Source: Ktedonobacter sp.
GTDB taxonomy: Bacteria > Chloroflexota > Ktedonobacteria > Ktedonobacterales > Ktedonobacteraceae
Length of the DNA stretch: 9,006 nt
NCBI GenBank assembly: GCA_003450555.1
Contig: DMFQ01000348.1
Span: forward strand, 1 to 9,006
Direction of reading: 5' to 3'
In this document: piece after piece, positions 1 through 7,413 of the stretch
How the letters are laid out: each line of letters opens with the position of its first letter
How positions within the stretch are numbered: position 1 is the first letter of the stretch
Notes under the pieces: model-generated
What the model was told of the DNA's origin: nothing
The model's database searches: none
What the model saw: the letters and a program-made list of their open reading frames with translations, nothing else
Position numbers and translations under genes: made by a program

Positions 1-1898
1 ACGGGTGCAGGCGCTGCGGGTTGTGACTCCGGTTCCGGTGGAATGATGCGTGTCGCGTTCCCCGGTTTTGCATCTTCTATCAGCCACGAGGACGATGTGG
101 GTGCGACAGGTGAGGCGGACGGCGCGGGATTCATGACCCTCGTCTCCGTCGGTGAAAATGAATCACGCATCGGCACGGGCGGAATGCGCTGCTCGGTTGT
201 TGGTCGCTCGGTTACCGAGGGTTGCCGTAATTGCTGTGGTTGCTGAACAGGTGGGGCAGGCGCCGCATTTACAGCCGATTTGTTCGCAATCTGTGTTTTA
301 TCCGCGTCGCTCAAAATACCCGTCAGCCAATCTGGCAGTTCTCCACCTGTGTTATTATTTGTAACTCCGGGTATGGATACTTGTGCTGCTGCTGGTAACT
401 GTGCCGAGGCGGGTGGCGGCCCATTGGGCGGCATGTTTCCCGCGTTAAAGGCCATAGTAGCGGCATCTTGCATAGCAGAGGGCGCTGGCTGCTGTTGTGG
501 TGGAGGTGTAACAGGTCGTGCTGAAGCAGGCGAGTTCATGATCTGTTGCATCATAAACTCGACCTGGGCAACCTTATCATTCCAGCCGCGACTGCGCAGG
601 AAGCCCAGTAGTGCATTGTAGACCGTCAAGGCCTGCTCTTGTTCACCTAACGCGCGGTGGGATTCCGCTGCTTCCTGGCAGAGCTGAAGCAATTGGTCAG
701 ACTCCTCGACCGTCAGGGCGTCCAGATTCACGCGATCAACGGCTTCATCAAAATGAACCGTCGCTGTGCGCAGATCGCCGTGCGCGCGATAGCACTGCCC
801 CAATGCATAGTAGCAAGAGAGCGCGTAATCGGGGTCATTGAGCAGCAATTGGAATTGACTGATAGCCTCATCCCAGCGCTGTTGCTCTTGATACAGCCAG
901 CCTAAAAAGTATCGTGCATCTGGCCGATCGAAACCACTCTCCAGAATCTGTTCACAGAGGTCGATAGCATCATTAAAACGTCCCTGGGTCTGAAAGGTTT
1001 GAGCTTGCTTCAACACTCCTGTAACCTGGCTAGCAGTTACTCGTCTACGTGGAGCTGATTCCGTGCCGCCAGCCATGCCTACACCGGCAAAAGATGGCCC
1101 AGGATTACCCACTCCACCAAAATTGCCCGCGTTACTCATGTTACCCATGATGCCTGTATTCCCTCCGCTAATGTTGCCCGCTGTAGCCGACTCGGCCACT
1201 GGGCTATCTGTGATTGCTAGCGGACCAGATGGCATGCCAGCCATTGTACCCGCCGCCCCTGAGTAAGTTGCTCCCGCTCCGGTGGGGAGTGGGCCTGAAT
1301 GTTGTTGCTTTTGCTCATTCATCATTGAGAGCAGTTGTTGTGCTTGTTTATTTGTAGCGTCCGCGCGCAGTACTTCTTCACACTGTGTGCGAGCCGCTGA
1401 AACATCATGCCGTTGAAGATATCCTTGAGCGGCCGCCAGGCGCTCCTGGATCATAAAGGCGATATCTTTTTTCCCTAGATAGTAGGCTGCGAGACGTTCA
1501 TGTGGCTCGGGGTCGCCAGGAGACAACTGCACAGCCTTTTGCCATGCAGCTTCGGCACGGGCGCCCTGACCGGCCTGTGAGTACAAATCCGCCAGGTGCA
1601 AATACGCTTTGTAAGCATCTTCGCGCCGGTTCAGAATGCCATACAGTTCGGCTGTTTTGCTCAAAGCAATAATGTTGCTATAGTCACGCTTCAGCGTATT
1701 TTCATACTCGTCGAGAGCATTCTGCCACTGCTTGGTCTGCATATAGCAGAAACCTAGTCCACCCCGCGCCATCGCATCATCTGGGAACTCCGCTAGTGCT
1801 CGCTGGTACTCCTGCGCAGCTTGCGCCCACTGGCTATCCCAACGGTAACGATCCGCTGTATTCATCGCCATACTGAAGGCTTGTCTGTTCCCAGGCAT
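1..1898 (-). CDS. TPR-repeat protein with low-complexity linkers (C-terminus cut off by window edge)
   Basis: An uninterrupted reading frame runs from ATG 1898 leftward to the window edge, giving 632 residues with no stop. TPR-like helical pairs rich in W/Y, A and L fill about residues 13-190 (for example WAQAAQEYQRALAEFPDD at 24-41) and 295-435 (RWDEAISQFQLLLNDPDYA at 341-359). Between them lies a Gly/Ala/Asn/Met-rich linker (about 198-285). After residue 455 the chain is rich in Pro, Gln and Ala, with a short acidic, Trp-containing segment (ELPDWLTGILSDADK, 520-534). There is no signal peptide or membrane helix, so it is probably cytoplasmic. TPRs usually mediate protein-protein contacts; the partner is unknown. 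A weak GAGAAAG ribosome site precedes ATG 1898, and Met10 and Met12 are alternative starts. It lies 168 bp downstream of yajQ on the same strand. TPR identity is confident; the biological role is not recognised. Confidence 0.88.
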   Translation of the reverse strand, partial: MPGNRQAFSMAMNTADRYRWDSQWAQAAQEYQRALAEFPDDAMARGGLGFCYMQTKQWQNALDEYENTLKRDYSNIIALSKTAELYGILNRREDAYKAYLHLADLYSQAGQGARAEAAWQKAVQLSPGDPEPHERLAAYYLGKKDIAFMIQERLAAAQGYLQRHDVSAARTQCEEVLRADATNKQAQQLLSMMNEQKQQHSGPLPTGAGATYSGAAGTMAGMPSGPLAITDSPVAESATAGNISGGNTGIMGNMSNAGNFGGVGNPGPSFAGVGMAGGTESAPRRRVTASQVTGVLKQAQTFQTQGRFNDAIDLCEQILESGFDRPDARYFLGWLYQEQQRWDEAISQFQLLLNDPDYALSCYYALGQCYRAHGDLRTATVHFDEAVDRVNLDALTVEESDQLLQLCQEAAESHRALGEQEQALTVYNALLGFLRSRGWNDKVAQVEFMMQQIMNSPASARPVTPPPQQQPAPSAMQDAATMAFNAGNMPPNGPPPASAQLPAAAQVSIPGVTNNNTGGELPDWLTGILSDADKTQIANKSAVNAAPAPPVQQPQQLRQPSVTERPTTEQRIPPVPMRDSFSPTETRVMNPAPSASPVAPTSSSWLIEDAKPGNATRIIPPEPESQPAAPAP

Positions 1899-2023
1899 TA
1901 AAGGTTCACTTTCTCGAATGGTTCTACAGTAGAGAGGTGCAACGTATCACACCACCCGGACTCAACTCAACAAGTCCAGTTGAATCTAGGTTACTACAAA
2001 TCTTGTTTTACGCCACTTCTTCT

Positions 2024-2057
2024 GGTACTAAAGTACCTTGTGTACTGCCAGGGTACT
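2024..2057. repeat. Cluster of alternating GGTACT/AGTACC inverted repeats
   Basis: GGTACT (2024-2029), AGTACC (2032-2037) and GGTACT (2052-2057) alternate in orientation, and a fourth GTAC core sits at 2042-2045. The middle copy can pair with either neighbour, so two mutually exclusive short stems are possible. The cluster begins about 10 nt past the yajQ stop codon and precedes the TPR gene. It could be a weak terminator or attenuator for yajQ, or an operator for the TPR gene. The repeats are seen directly; the function is inferred. Confidence 0.4.
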
Positions 2058-2066
2058 CTTCAGGTA

Positions 2067-2561
2067 TTATCCTCGGTAATTAATGTATTGTAACGCGACG
2101 GGGTAATCTTTTTGCTTGAGCAGCGCAATTACTCCTTGCAGATCATCACGGCTCTTGGCTGTTACTCGCACCGCGTCTCCCTGAACTTGTGGTCGCACTT
2201 TGGGGTTGTTGTCACGGATGTACTTACTTATCTCTTTGGCGAGTTCTTGCGAAATCCCCTGCTGTAAATCGATGACCTGGCGTACTTTGCCGCCTGACGC
2301 GTTCTCCTCTTTCCCCAGTTTGAAAATCTTCAACGAGAGATTGCGACGAACCGCTTTCGATTCCAGGATATCTCGTACGCTTTTAAGCGTGAGTGAACTA
2401 TCTGTGAGGATAGTAATGCTTGTTTTACCGTGCGCTATTTCGGTTTTTGTATCTTTCAAATCATAACGAGTCTGAACTTCTCGTCGTGTCTGGTCAATGG
2501 CATTGACCAGTTCCTGCTCGTCAAATTGTGAAACTATATCAAATGAACAATCTCCAGCCAT
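2067..2561 (-). CDS. yajQ: YajQ family (UPF0234) nucleotide-binding protein
   Basis: This 164-residue protein matches the YajQ family over its full length (E. coli YajQ is about 163 residues). Family features are the N-terminal SFDIVSQFD (6-14), the conserved TRYDLKDTK region (31-39), and the C-terminal [18 protein letters not shown] (131-148), which closely parallels E. coli VRVTGKARDDLQAVIALV. YajQ proteins fold as two ferredoxin-like domains; members bind RNA or nucleotides, and some plant-pathogen homologues bind cyclic di-GMP. That cannot be read from this sequence. The start is well supported by AGGGAGG about 6 nt before ATG 2561. It is transcribed away from folD, with which it shares a 211-bp divergent spacer. 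Family assignment is firm; the cellular role is not. Confidence 0.95.
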   Translation of the reverse strand: MAGDCSFDIVSQFDEQELVNAIDQTRREVQTRYDLKDTKTEIAHGKTSITILTDSSLTLKSVRDILESKAVRRNLSLKIFKLGKEENASGGKVRQVIDLQQGISQELAKEISKYIRDNNPKVRPQVQGDAVRVTAKSRDDLQGVIALLKQKDYPVALQYINYRG

Positions 2562-2637
2562 TGATTTCCTCCCTTTGAACGTGTAACTGGTACAGAATGG
2601 CTATCATGAAATATTCCCTCTCCCTGTCCCAACAAAT

Positions 2638-2690
2638 AGTATACTGTCTATCTGTGAGGCATTGTAGCGCATTTTTCCGGCATTTGCCAG
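2638..2690 (-). promoter_or_regulatory. Candidate promoter(s) for yajQ
   Basis: On the minus strand, CTGGCA (2690-2685) lies 18 nt upstream of TACAAT (2666-2661), a reasonable sigma-70-like pair. A second possible -10, TATACT, lies at 2643-2638 but has no good -35. Either would give a leader of roughly 70-95 nt before yajQ. This rests on consensus matching only. Confidence 0.35.
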
Positions 2691-2710
2691 AATACCCCCC
2701 CAAGTCTCTT

Positions 2711-2739
2711 ACTGATGCGCGCTAGACTTGTGATATCAT
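2711..2739 (+). promoter_or_regulatory. Candidate promoter for the folD-like gene
   Basis: TATCAT at 2734-2739 matches the -10 consensus at five of six positions and lies 33 nt before the ATG at 2773. The -35 region (ACTGAT around 2711-2716, 17-nt spacing) is poor. A C7 run (2695-2701) lies just upstream, between the divergent yajQ and folD promoter candidates. Confidence 0.28.
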
Positions 2740-2772
2740 GGGAAGGTCCATCCTGGAAGCTGGAAAGAGAAT

Positions 2773-3613
2773 ATGTCAGCAATAATATATGATAGCAGGC
2801 CACTCGTGGCTCGTATGACCGAAGAACTGCGAGCGGAGGCGGCGCAATTTCGCAAACAACACCACCGATCGGCTCGCCTGGCACAACTGGTGGCAGGCCA
2901 TGATGTCGCGGCGGAGGTCTATAGCAAGGCAATTAGTGCGCTCCTGCCAGACTATTGGCCTGGGCTGCGCCACCCTGGCCTATCCTTTTGAAATTGGAGA
3001 AGAAGAACTGCGAGCAGAGGTCGCCGTTCTCAACGATGATGCCAATACCGATGGTGTCGTCCTGCTGTTACCGCTGCCAGCACATATTCGGCAGCGCATC
3101 GTGACGGATGTCCTGCGTCCAGAGAAGGACGTTGACGGACTTGGCTCCCGCAATGCAGGAAATATGCTGCTTGGCTTTCCCAGCTTCATTCCTTCTACGG
3201 CAGATGCCATGCTCGCTGTCCTGCGCGATGCTCATCTCTCCGTGGCGGGCCGCAATGCTGTCATTGTTGGACGCAGCAATATTGGCGGTAAGCCCATCGC
3301 GCTGGTTTTGTTGCGCCAGGACGCTACAGTAACAATTTGCCACTCGCATACGCAGGACCTTGCCAGCATTACCAGAGACGCCGATATTCTCGTAGTGAGT
3401 ACAGGGCGTCCGGCCAGCCTTACTGCTGATATGGTGAAGCCTGGCGCGATTGTGCTGGACGCTGGCATCAATACCGTCGCCGGAAAAGTTGTTGGCGATG
3501 TCGACTTTGCTGGCGTGCAAGAAGTGGCCTCCTTTCTCACACCAGTTCCCGGTGGTCTTGGCCCTCTCACCCATCTGATGTTAATCCGCCATACCCTGCT
3601 TGGCCCACAGTAA
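2773..3613 (+). pseudogene. folD: FolD-like methylene-THF dehydrogenase/cyclohydrolase homologue, frameshifted
   Basis: FolD interconverts 5,10-methylene-, 5,10-methenyl- and 10-formyl-tetrahydrofolate in the cytoplasm. Two frames together encode one FolD: 2773 to about 2934 gives residues 1-54, and 2936-3610 gives residues 55-279 in the +1 frame. Omitting a2935 gives AEVYSKAI-VRSCQTIGLG. The product is then ungapped against E. coli FolD (288 residues) from residue 1 to at least 122. Retained motifs include LPLP (99-102), KDVDG with Asp121, a GRSNIGGKP nucleotide loop, ATVTICHSHT and TPVPGGLGP. Catalytic Lys54 (Tyr50-x3-Lys) is Ile, Gln98 is Leu, and the usual PCTP is PSTA. As sequenced, the first frame stops at 2991. 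A start at ATG 2900 could give only a 237-residue product lacking the first 50 residues. A pseudogene, a sequencing indel or a divergent paralogue all fit; the family itself is certain. Confidence 0.85.
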
Positions 3614-3615
3614 AA

Positions 3616-3670
3616 GAAGTCAAAACGCTATAAACCGGCTCGAAGTGCAGGTTCATAGCGTTTTGACTTC
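3616..3670. terminator. Long hairpin between convergent genes, probable bidirectional terminator
   Basis: The arms 3616-3631 (GAAGTCAAAACGCTAT) and 3655-3670 are perfect 16-bp inverted repeats. An inner AACC/GGTT pairing (3633-3636 with 3650-3653) extends the stem. It starts 3 nt after the folD stop and ends 8 nt from the stop of the opposing membrane-protein gene, the expected place for a shared terminator. There is no separate U-tract; the only T-rich piece is inside the stem. Confidence 0.65.
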
Positions 3671-3678
3671 CTATGTAT

Positions 3679-3942
3679 TTATGCTTGCCGGACTTTAACC
3701 CGGTTAGGCCGTGTAAAGAACGCAATGGCAATCAATATTGCCGCGCAAGCGAAGGCACCCACGGCGTAAAAACGATGGACACTCTTTACGACCGCAGGGT
3801 GCTTGATACCATCGATAAAACGGAGCGTCCCATCATGGATAGCCAGGTAGGGATGGTAGATGCCTGGAATGAGAAAATAAATGCCCGCGATGATTGCGAG
3901 CGCTCCTATGGTGGCTGCGACATAAAAAAGAGTTTTTTTCAT
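3679..3942 (-). CDS. Small two-helix membrane protein, function unknown
   Basis: The product is 87 residues: a basic MKK start, a hydrophobic helix at about 5-27, a 30-residue loop with several His, Asp and aromatic residues (IYHPYLAIHDGTLRFIDGIK), a second helix at about 57-76, and a basic tail (RPNRVKVRQ). Under the positive-inside rule both ends would be cytoplasmic and the loop outside. I do not recognise a family. The first helix could also be read as an uncleaved signal anchor, since no signal-peptidase site is evident. A GGGAGAAAG stretch precedes ATG 3942, though its best part is rather far away. The gene is convergent with folD and separated from it by a hairpin. Real-gene support comes from the clean two-helix pattern and the terminator placement. 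Confidence 0.7.
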   Translation of the reverse strand: MKKTLFYVAATIGALAIIAGIYFLIPGIYHPYLAIHDGTLRFIDGIKHPAVVKSVHRFYAVGAFACAAILIAIAFFTRPNRVKVRQA

Positions 3943-3995
3943 GTTTGAAAGACTTTCTCCCTCTGCTATACTTGGTTTTTGGGTAGATCAACTCC

Positions 3996-4051
3996 CCTTG
4001 TAACTATTCAAGGCTCATTCTCTTGCCGCCTTCGGCGCCACATTGAATGAG
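3996..4051. repeat. Nested inverted repeats upstream of the small membrane-protein gene
   Basis: CCTTG (3996-4000) pairs with CAAGG (4009-4013). Immediately after, CTCATTC (4014-4020) pairs with GAATGAG (4045-4051), enclosing a small CGCC-TTC-GGCG hairpin (4027-4037). On the minus strand this would fall upstream of, or in the leader of, the 87-residue protein gene. It matches no riboswitch class I know. Pairing is seen in the sequence; an RNA role is inferred. Confidence 0.4.
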
Positions 4052-4141
4052 GGAATAAGGCAAGGTTGTCCGTCCTCTACACTCCGGCTGAAGAGTTACC
4101 TACACTCTATCAAACGAGCATCTATCATCCACATAATTACC

Positions 4142-4177
4142 CGCGACAAATTAGCCATTTTGGGTTAATTTGTCGCG
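4142..4177 (-). terminator. Long hairpin, probable terminator of the ispH cluster
   Basis: Arms 4142-4156 and 4163-4177 form a 15-bp stem with one G-U pair (4154/4165) and a 6-nt loop. The first 12 pairs are perfect, beginning CGCGACAAATTA. It lies 36 nt past the TAG of the helicase-associated gene. There is no U-tract on either side, so it may be a non-classical terminator or an mRNA 3'-end stabiliser. Confidence 0.55.
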
Positions 4178-4213
4178 TGACGTTTCTAAGCTCAGGTGAA
4201 TGCACTGAAAAAA

Positions 4214-6463
4214 CTAATAGTATCTGCTGGATGTAGTTGCATAGCGGTTCTGTCGGGTCACAATATCACCACTGATACGGACTGCGATGCCCTCTTTCTC
4301 GAGAGCGCGCCGCAACTCGGTCAGGTTGATATCGTTACTTGCGATGAGAATATTGGAGCTAAGTTTACTCAGGTTATATTTTTTCAGCTTACTCGAGGAA
4401 ACAATTTCATCCGCTACAGCTTCGCTCGACACTTCAATCAACATGACCTGCGAAATCTTTACGTCCTTGTACAGCTTTACCCAATCGCGCAAGGTATAAG
4501 CAACATTCTGAGGAACTTCTTTCTGGCTACTTTCTTCAAGGACCTGGAGTATCTTGTCAATCGTGTTACCTGCCTCTACACCGCGCAGCACCGAATTACG
4601 TGTCAATGTCAACCGGCTCACCATGTTGACCTGGTTCACCTGTGCAAACGGCAAAAGGCTATAGAGCGCGGGCATATCGGGATGCAGTAAGAGCAACTCA
4701 AAATTGGGCTGTAAGACCAGCGAGCGGATACCATTCTCTTGCGCGGGCGGAGATACGGAGACCTGCGCCGCGGCCTTTGTCTCTGTGGAGATGGCCGCGC
4801 TTCCCAGTTCGGTTAACATGAAAGCAACAGGATTCTTTACCTCGCTGGTTTCGGAAAATTCTTGGCCTTGATAGCCAAGCGAGACGAGTCCCAACTCTAA
4901 GAGAGAAGAGGATAGCAATCCAATATAGTATTCCCCTTCAGCGCTATTCCACTTGATACGCATCGCGCCGGTCTTGGCGCGATCACCTTTGCGGATAGTG
5001 TAGTGGACCGGGCGTAGCTCAAACGCGTCCTTGTCCCAAATTTTCTGTAGTAACGCGTCAACGCTATACCACTGCTCGGGGATACAACTCTGTAAATGTT
5101 CAACAATTAAACTACGTGCCTTTATCGGATTCCAGGTGTACGGATCCCACTGCCTGAAATGGGCTCCCACGATGTCCATCCAGCGAAAGCTTTTTTCCCA
5201 GCATTGCAGCACCAGCCGGGTCTGTTCCGTCATATCCAACTTTGACCACTTTCCCAGTTGGGGACCTGGCTCGTAGTGGGGTTTGATGCCTTCCATAGAT
5301 GTGCGGGGAAGGTGAATGATGTTAAGCTCCTGCGCTAAATTGAACAGCATGTCCAGGTATTCGTCTTCTTCGCCAATGTACCTATGACGCTGTTTCCCGT
5401 GCAGCAGCGGCTGGATTTTAGCGGCAATACGCTTGGGTACCTTGCCGGCCTGTGTCGGCTCTATCGTTTGCTGGTAAATCGCTCCGGTGATAACCGCCAG
5501 GTCGTAGAGTATAGCGGGCTCCCCAACCTGTATCGTCTGTGGGGGATCAGCCAGGGGCACAAATTCGTTCCGCTCTTCGAAAGGTTCCTTCATTACAGTC
5601 GCCTTTTTAATACTTTCATATGTATCGGAAGGCACAAAGAGCACCCGTCCCTCCGCCGTAAATGTATCGAAGGCGAGGGCGTACTCTTCGAAAGAATGGA
5701 GAGCGTTGAAGAGGGTCGTATCGTCATAGCCTGTATGTTTGCGCAGTGCTTGTATGCTCACCTTGCTGCCCTGTTCGCAGACCCATTTGAGGATGTCGCG
5801 CAGCGCGGGCGCTAGCTTTTGTACCATCTCGAAGGCGCTATTCGGTTGCACCAGTTCTTCTAAAATCATGGTGCGGGCTTCCGCGCGTGAGTAGTAAACC
5901 CCAGGGTTAAGGCCAAAGTGCCCGGCCAGCGTATCCAGTTCATAAGCGAGGTAAGATGATGTCAGAATCTTTTCAAGCGACATCTGTGAGCGATCAGATT
6001 TCGCTGAAAAATACTCTTTGCCCGCGGTATAAAGGGCCTCGGCATTCTCCTGGTAGGGATATAATTGCTCGACATCCTCGGCCGTCGCAACACTTTTACT
6101 TTTATAAGAATAACGTTCAGTATGTATCTTTACCGTCTTTTGCCAGAGGAGCAGGCGCTGCTCGAGCGAGGATAGAACTGTTTCAAACTCTTTTTCTGAA
6201 AGCTGGGACTTTTTCAGTGTGACATCTCGTCGCGTACCGCTGCGAGCCGAATGTCCTAGCAAGCGGTACAATACCTGGCGCTCATCTTGTGAGAGGTAGT
6301 CCCAGGCAAAACGCCCGGCGATAGGATCCGCCATGCGTTTGAGCAGCACATCCTGGCGTTTTTGCCCGCCTTTGTCGGATAGCCCATCCATACCCCATAG
6401 GTGGTATATTTCCTTAAGTTGTTGTTCAGTACACTGTACCAATTCCTGTCTAAATGTCTTCAT
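4214..6463 (-). CDS. Helicase-associated-domain protein (XPB/Ssl2-type C-terminal domain), no helicase motor
   Basis: The product is 749 residues from ATG 6463, or 759 from an in-frame ATG at 6493 (numbering here uses the longer form). Residues about 590-735 resemble the helicase C-terminal domain called XPB/Ssl2-like (PF13625 type), known from actinobacterial proteins of similar length such as mycobacterial Rv0862c. Typical motifs are SLVLQPNFELLLLHPD (591-606), the LLPFA region (613-617), LTLTRNSVLRGVEAG (628-642) and PQNVAYTLRDW (661-671). No Walker A (GxxxxGKT/S) or DEAD/H box is present, so it is not itself an ATP-driven helicase; DNA binding or a partner helicase is plausible but unproven. 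Residues about 12-300 are helical, winged-helix-like sequence. The 6463 start is preferred because GAGGTG lies 6 nt before it, a better ribosome site than AAGAG before 6493. It follows ispH closely and is probably co-transcribed. Confidence 0.85.
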   Translation of the reverse strand: MKTFRQELVQCTEQQLKEIYHLWGMDGLSDKGGQKRQDVLLKRMADPIAGRFAWDYLSQDERQVLYRLLGHSARSGTRRDVTLKKSQLSEKEFETVLSSLEQRLLLWQKTVKIHTERYSYKSKSVATAEDVEQLYPYQENAEALYTAGKEYFSAKSDRSQMSLEKILTSSYLAYELDTLAGHFGLNPGVYYSRAEARTMILEELVQPNSAFEMVQKLAPALRDILKWVCEQGSKVSIQALRKHTGYDDTTLFNALHSFEEYALAFDTFTAEGRVLFVPSDTYESIKKATVMKEPFEERNEFVPLADPPQTIQVGEPAILYDLAVITGAIYQQTIEPTQAGKVPKRIAAKIQPLLHGKQRHRYIGEEDEYLDMLFNLAQELNIIHLPRTSMEGIKPHYEPGPQLGKWSKLDMTEQTRLVLQCWEKSFRWMDIVGAHFRQWDPYTWNPIKARSLIVEHLQSCIPEQWYSVDALLQKIWDKDAFELRPVHYTIRKGDRAKTGAMRIKWNSAEGEYYIGLLSSSLLELGLVSLGYQGQEFSETSEVKNPVAFMLTELGSAAISTETKAAAQVSVSPPAQENGIRSLVLQPNFELLLLHPDMPALYSLLPFAQVNQVNMVSRLTLTRNSVLRGVEAGNTIDKILQVLEESSQKEVPQNVAYTLRDWVKLYKDVKISQVMLIEVSSEAVADEIVSSSKLKKYNLSKLSSNILIASNDINLTELRRALEKEGIAVRISGDIVTRQNRYATTSSRYY

Positions 6464-6469
6464 CTCACG

Positions 6470-6475
6470 CACCTC
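6470..6475 (-). promoter_or_regulatory. Strong ribosome binding site that favours the internal start
   Basis: GAGGTG on the minus strand is fully complementary to the anti-Shine-Dalgarno core and lies 6 nt before ATG 6463 (residue 11 of the longer form). The upstream ATG at 6493 has only AAGAG, so the shorter protein is favoured. Confidence 0.5.
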
Positions 6476-6511
6476 TAAGCCTACAAGGGACATTCATTTC
6501 TCTTTTCTTTG

Positions 6512-7402
6512 TTATTGTGATACTTCGGGTTGATATTGTTCAAGGTAGCGAATCACTTCGCGTGTCAATTGGCTGGGAGTCGAGGCACCGGCGGTGACCG
6601 CGATACGCTTTTTGCCCTTCAACCAGTCAGGGTTCAGTTGCGAGAGATCCTCGATGCGTACCGCTGGGACGCCAGCCAGTTCCTCGGAGACCTGTACGAG
6701 CCGATTGGTGTTGTTGCTGCGCGGGTCGCCGACGACAATCGTCAAATCAGCTCCCCTGGCCTGTGCTACAACCGCCTCCTGGCGCGTCTGCGTGGCCGCA
6801 CAGATATCGACATGCACCTCGGCACGTGGATAGTGGGCCTTGATATACTCGATGACGCGTCGTGTATCCCATTGCGAAAGCGTTGTCTGGGTCGAGACCG
6901 CCAGTTTCTCCTCTTGCGCCGGGGTGAGCGCGAGGGCATCAACGTCCGCTTCATTTTCTATCAGGCTAATATGACCGGGTACTTCACCCAGCACGCCTTC
7001 CGGCTCGGGGTGCCCCTTCTTGCCGATATAGAGTATATAATAGCCGCTTGCCACCAGTTCGAGGACGAGATCATGTGTCACAGTGACATCGGGACAGGTG
7101 GCATCGATACAGTTCAAGCCGCGTTCACGCGCCCTCTTCTTTACCAGTGGGGATACACCGTGTGCTGTGAAGATGGCGGTCCCCTCGGTAACCTGTTCCA
7201 GGATGCTCGCGCGATCAGGTCCGTCAAGGGTAATCACGCCGAGATTGGTCAGCTCCTCAATGGCGTGGCGGTTATGTACAATTTGTCCAAGCACGTAGAT
7301 GGGACGAGGGACGTTTGGATCTTTTGCTGTCTGCCGTACCAGTTGTAATGCATCGACAACCCCGTAGCAGTAGCCACGGGGAGAAATTTTTGTGACTTCC
7401 AT
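6512..7402 (-). CDS. ispH: 4-hydroxy-3-methylbut-2-enyl diphosphate reductase (IspH/LytB)
   Basis: IspH performs the last step of the MEP (non-mevalonate) pathway, reducing HMBPP to IPP and DMAPP with a 4Fe-4S cluster in the cytoplasm. The 296 residues match the Bacillus-type enzyme along their length (KISPRGYCYGVVDA at 5-18, FTAHGVSP at 78-85, IDATCPDVT at 99-107, YIGKKGHPEPEG at 125-136, AGAST at 271-275). Cluster cysteines are Cys12, Cys103 and Cys201. Substrate-pocket residues His43, His81, His131 and Glu133, the QTT at 172-174 and SNN at 229-231 are all present, so the enzyme should be active. The tail is about 18 residues shorter than in B. subtilis, which is not essential. TGAGGA sits 5 nt before ATG 7402, supporting the start. 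It lies downstream of the HemA-like gene (101-nt gap) and just upstream of the helicase-associated gene. Confidence 0.97.
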   Translation of the reverse strand: MEVTKISPRGYCYGVVDALQLVRQTAKDPNVPRPIYVLGQIVHNRHAIEELTNLGVITLDGPDRASILEQVTEGTAIFTAHGVSPLVKKRARERGLNCIDATCPDVTVTHDLVLELVASGYYILYIGKKGHPEPEGVLGEVPGHISLIENEADVDALALTPAQEEKLAVSTQTTLSQWDTRRVIEYIKAHYPRAEVHVDICAATQTRQEAVVAQARGADLTIVVGDPRSNNTNRLVQVSEELAGVPAVRIEDLSQLNPDWLKGKKRIAVTAGASTPSQLTREVIRYLEQYQPEVSQ

Positions 7403-7413
7403 GGAATCCTCAT

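Larger units (their letters stand above)
3943..4213. other. Intergenic region with several inverted repeats, no gene
   Basis: This 271-bp spacer separates two minus-strand genes. I see no convincing coding frame or tRNA. It holds a short stem (3996-4000 with 4009-4013), a nested stem at 4014-4051, and a long hairpin at 4142-4177. A weak minus-strand promoter-like pair for the membrane-protein gene is TTGATC (3991-3986) with TATAGC (3970-3965), but its 15-nt spacing is short. Confidence 0.5.

Noticed and set aside
2648..2932. Minus-strand 94-codon frame across the yajQ-folD spacer
   Set aside because: It overlaps promoter candidates and the FolD N-terminus and has a composition unlike its neighbours.
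2900..2990. Programmed +1 frameshift in folD
   Set aside because: No stop codon, rare-codon slip site or stimulatory hairpin is evident at the junction, so mutation or sequencing error is simpler.
3068..3574. Minus-strand frames antisense to the folD-like gene
   Set aside because: The plus strand carries conserved FolD motifs throughout; these are shadow frames.
4196..4690. A 164-codon plus-strand open frame over the end of the helicase-associated gene
   Set aside because: It is antisense to the most conserved domain of that gene and its translation has no recognisable features.
6530..7348. A 272-codon plus-strand open frame antisense to ispH
   Set aside because: The opposite strand encodes a full IspH with all cluster cysteines; the antisense translation shows no family motif and no ribosome site was found.
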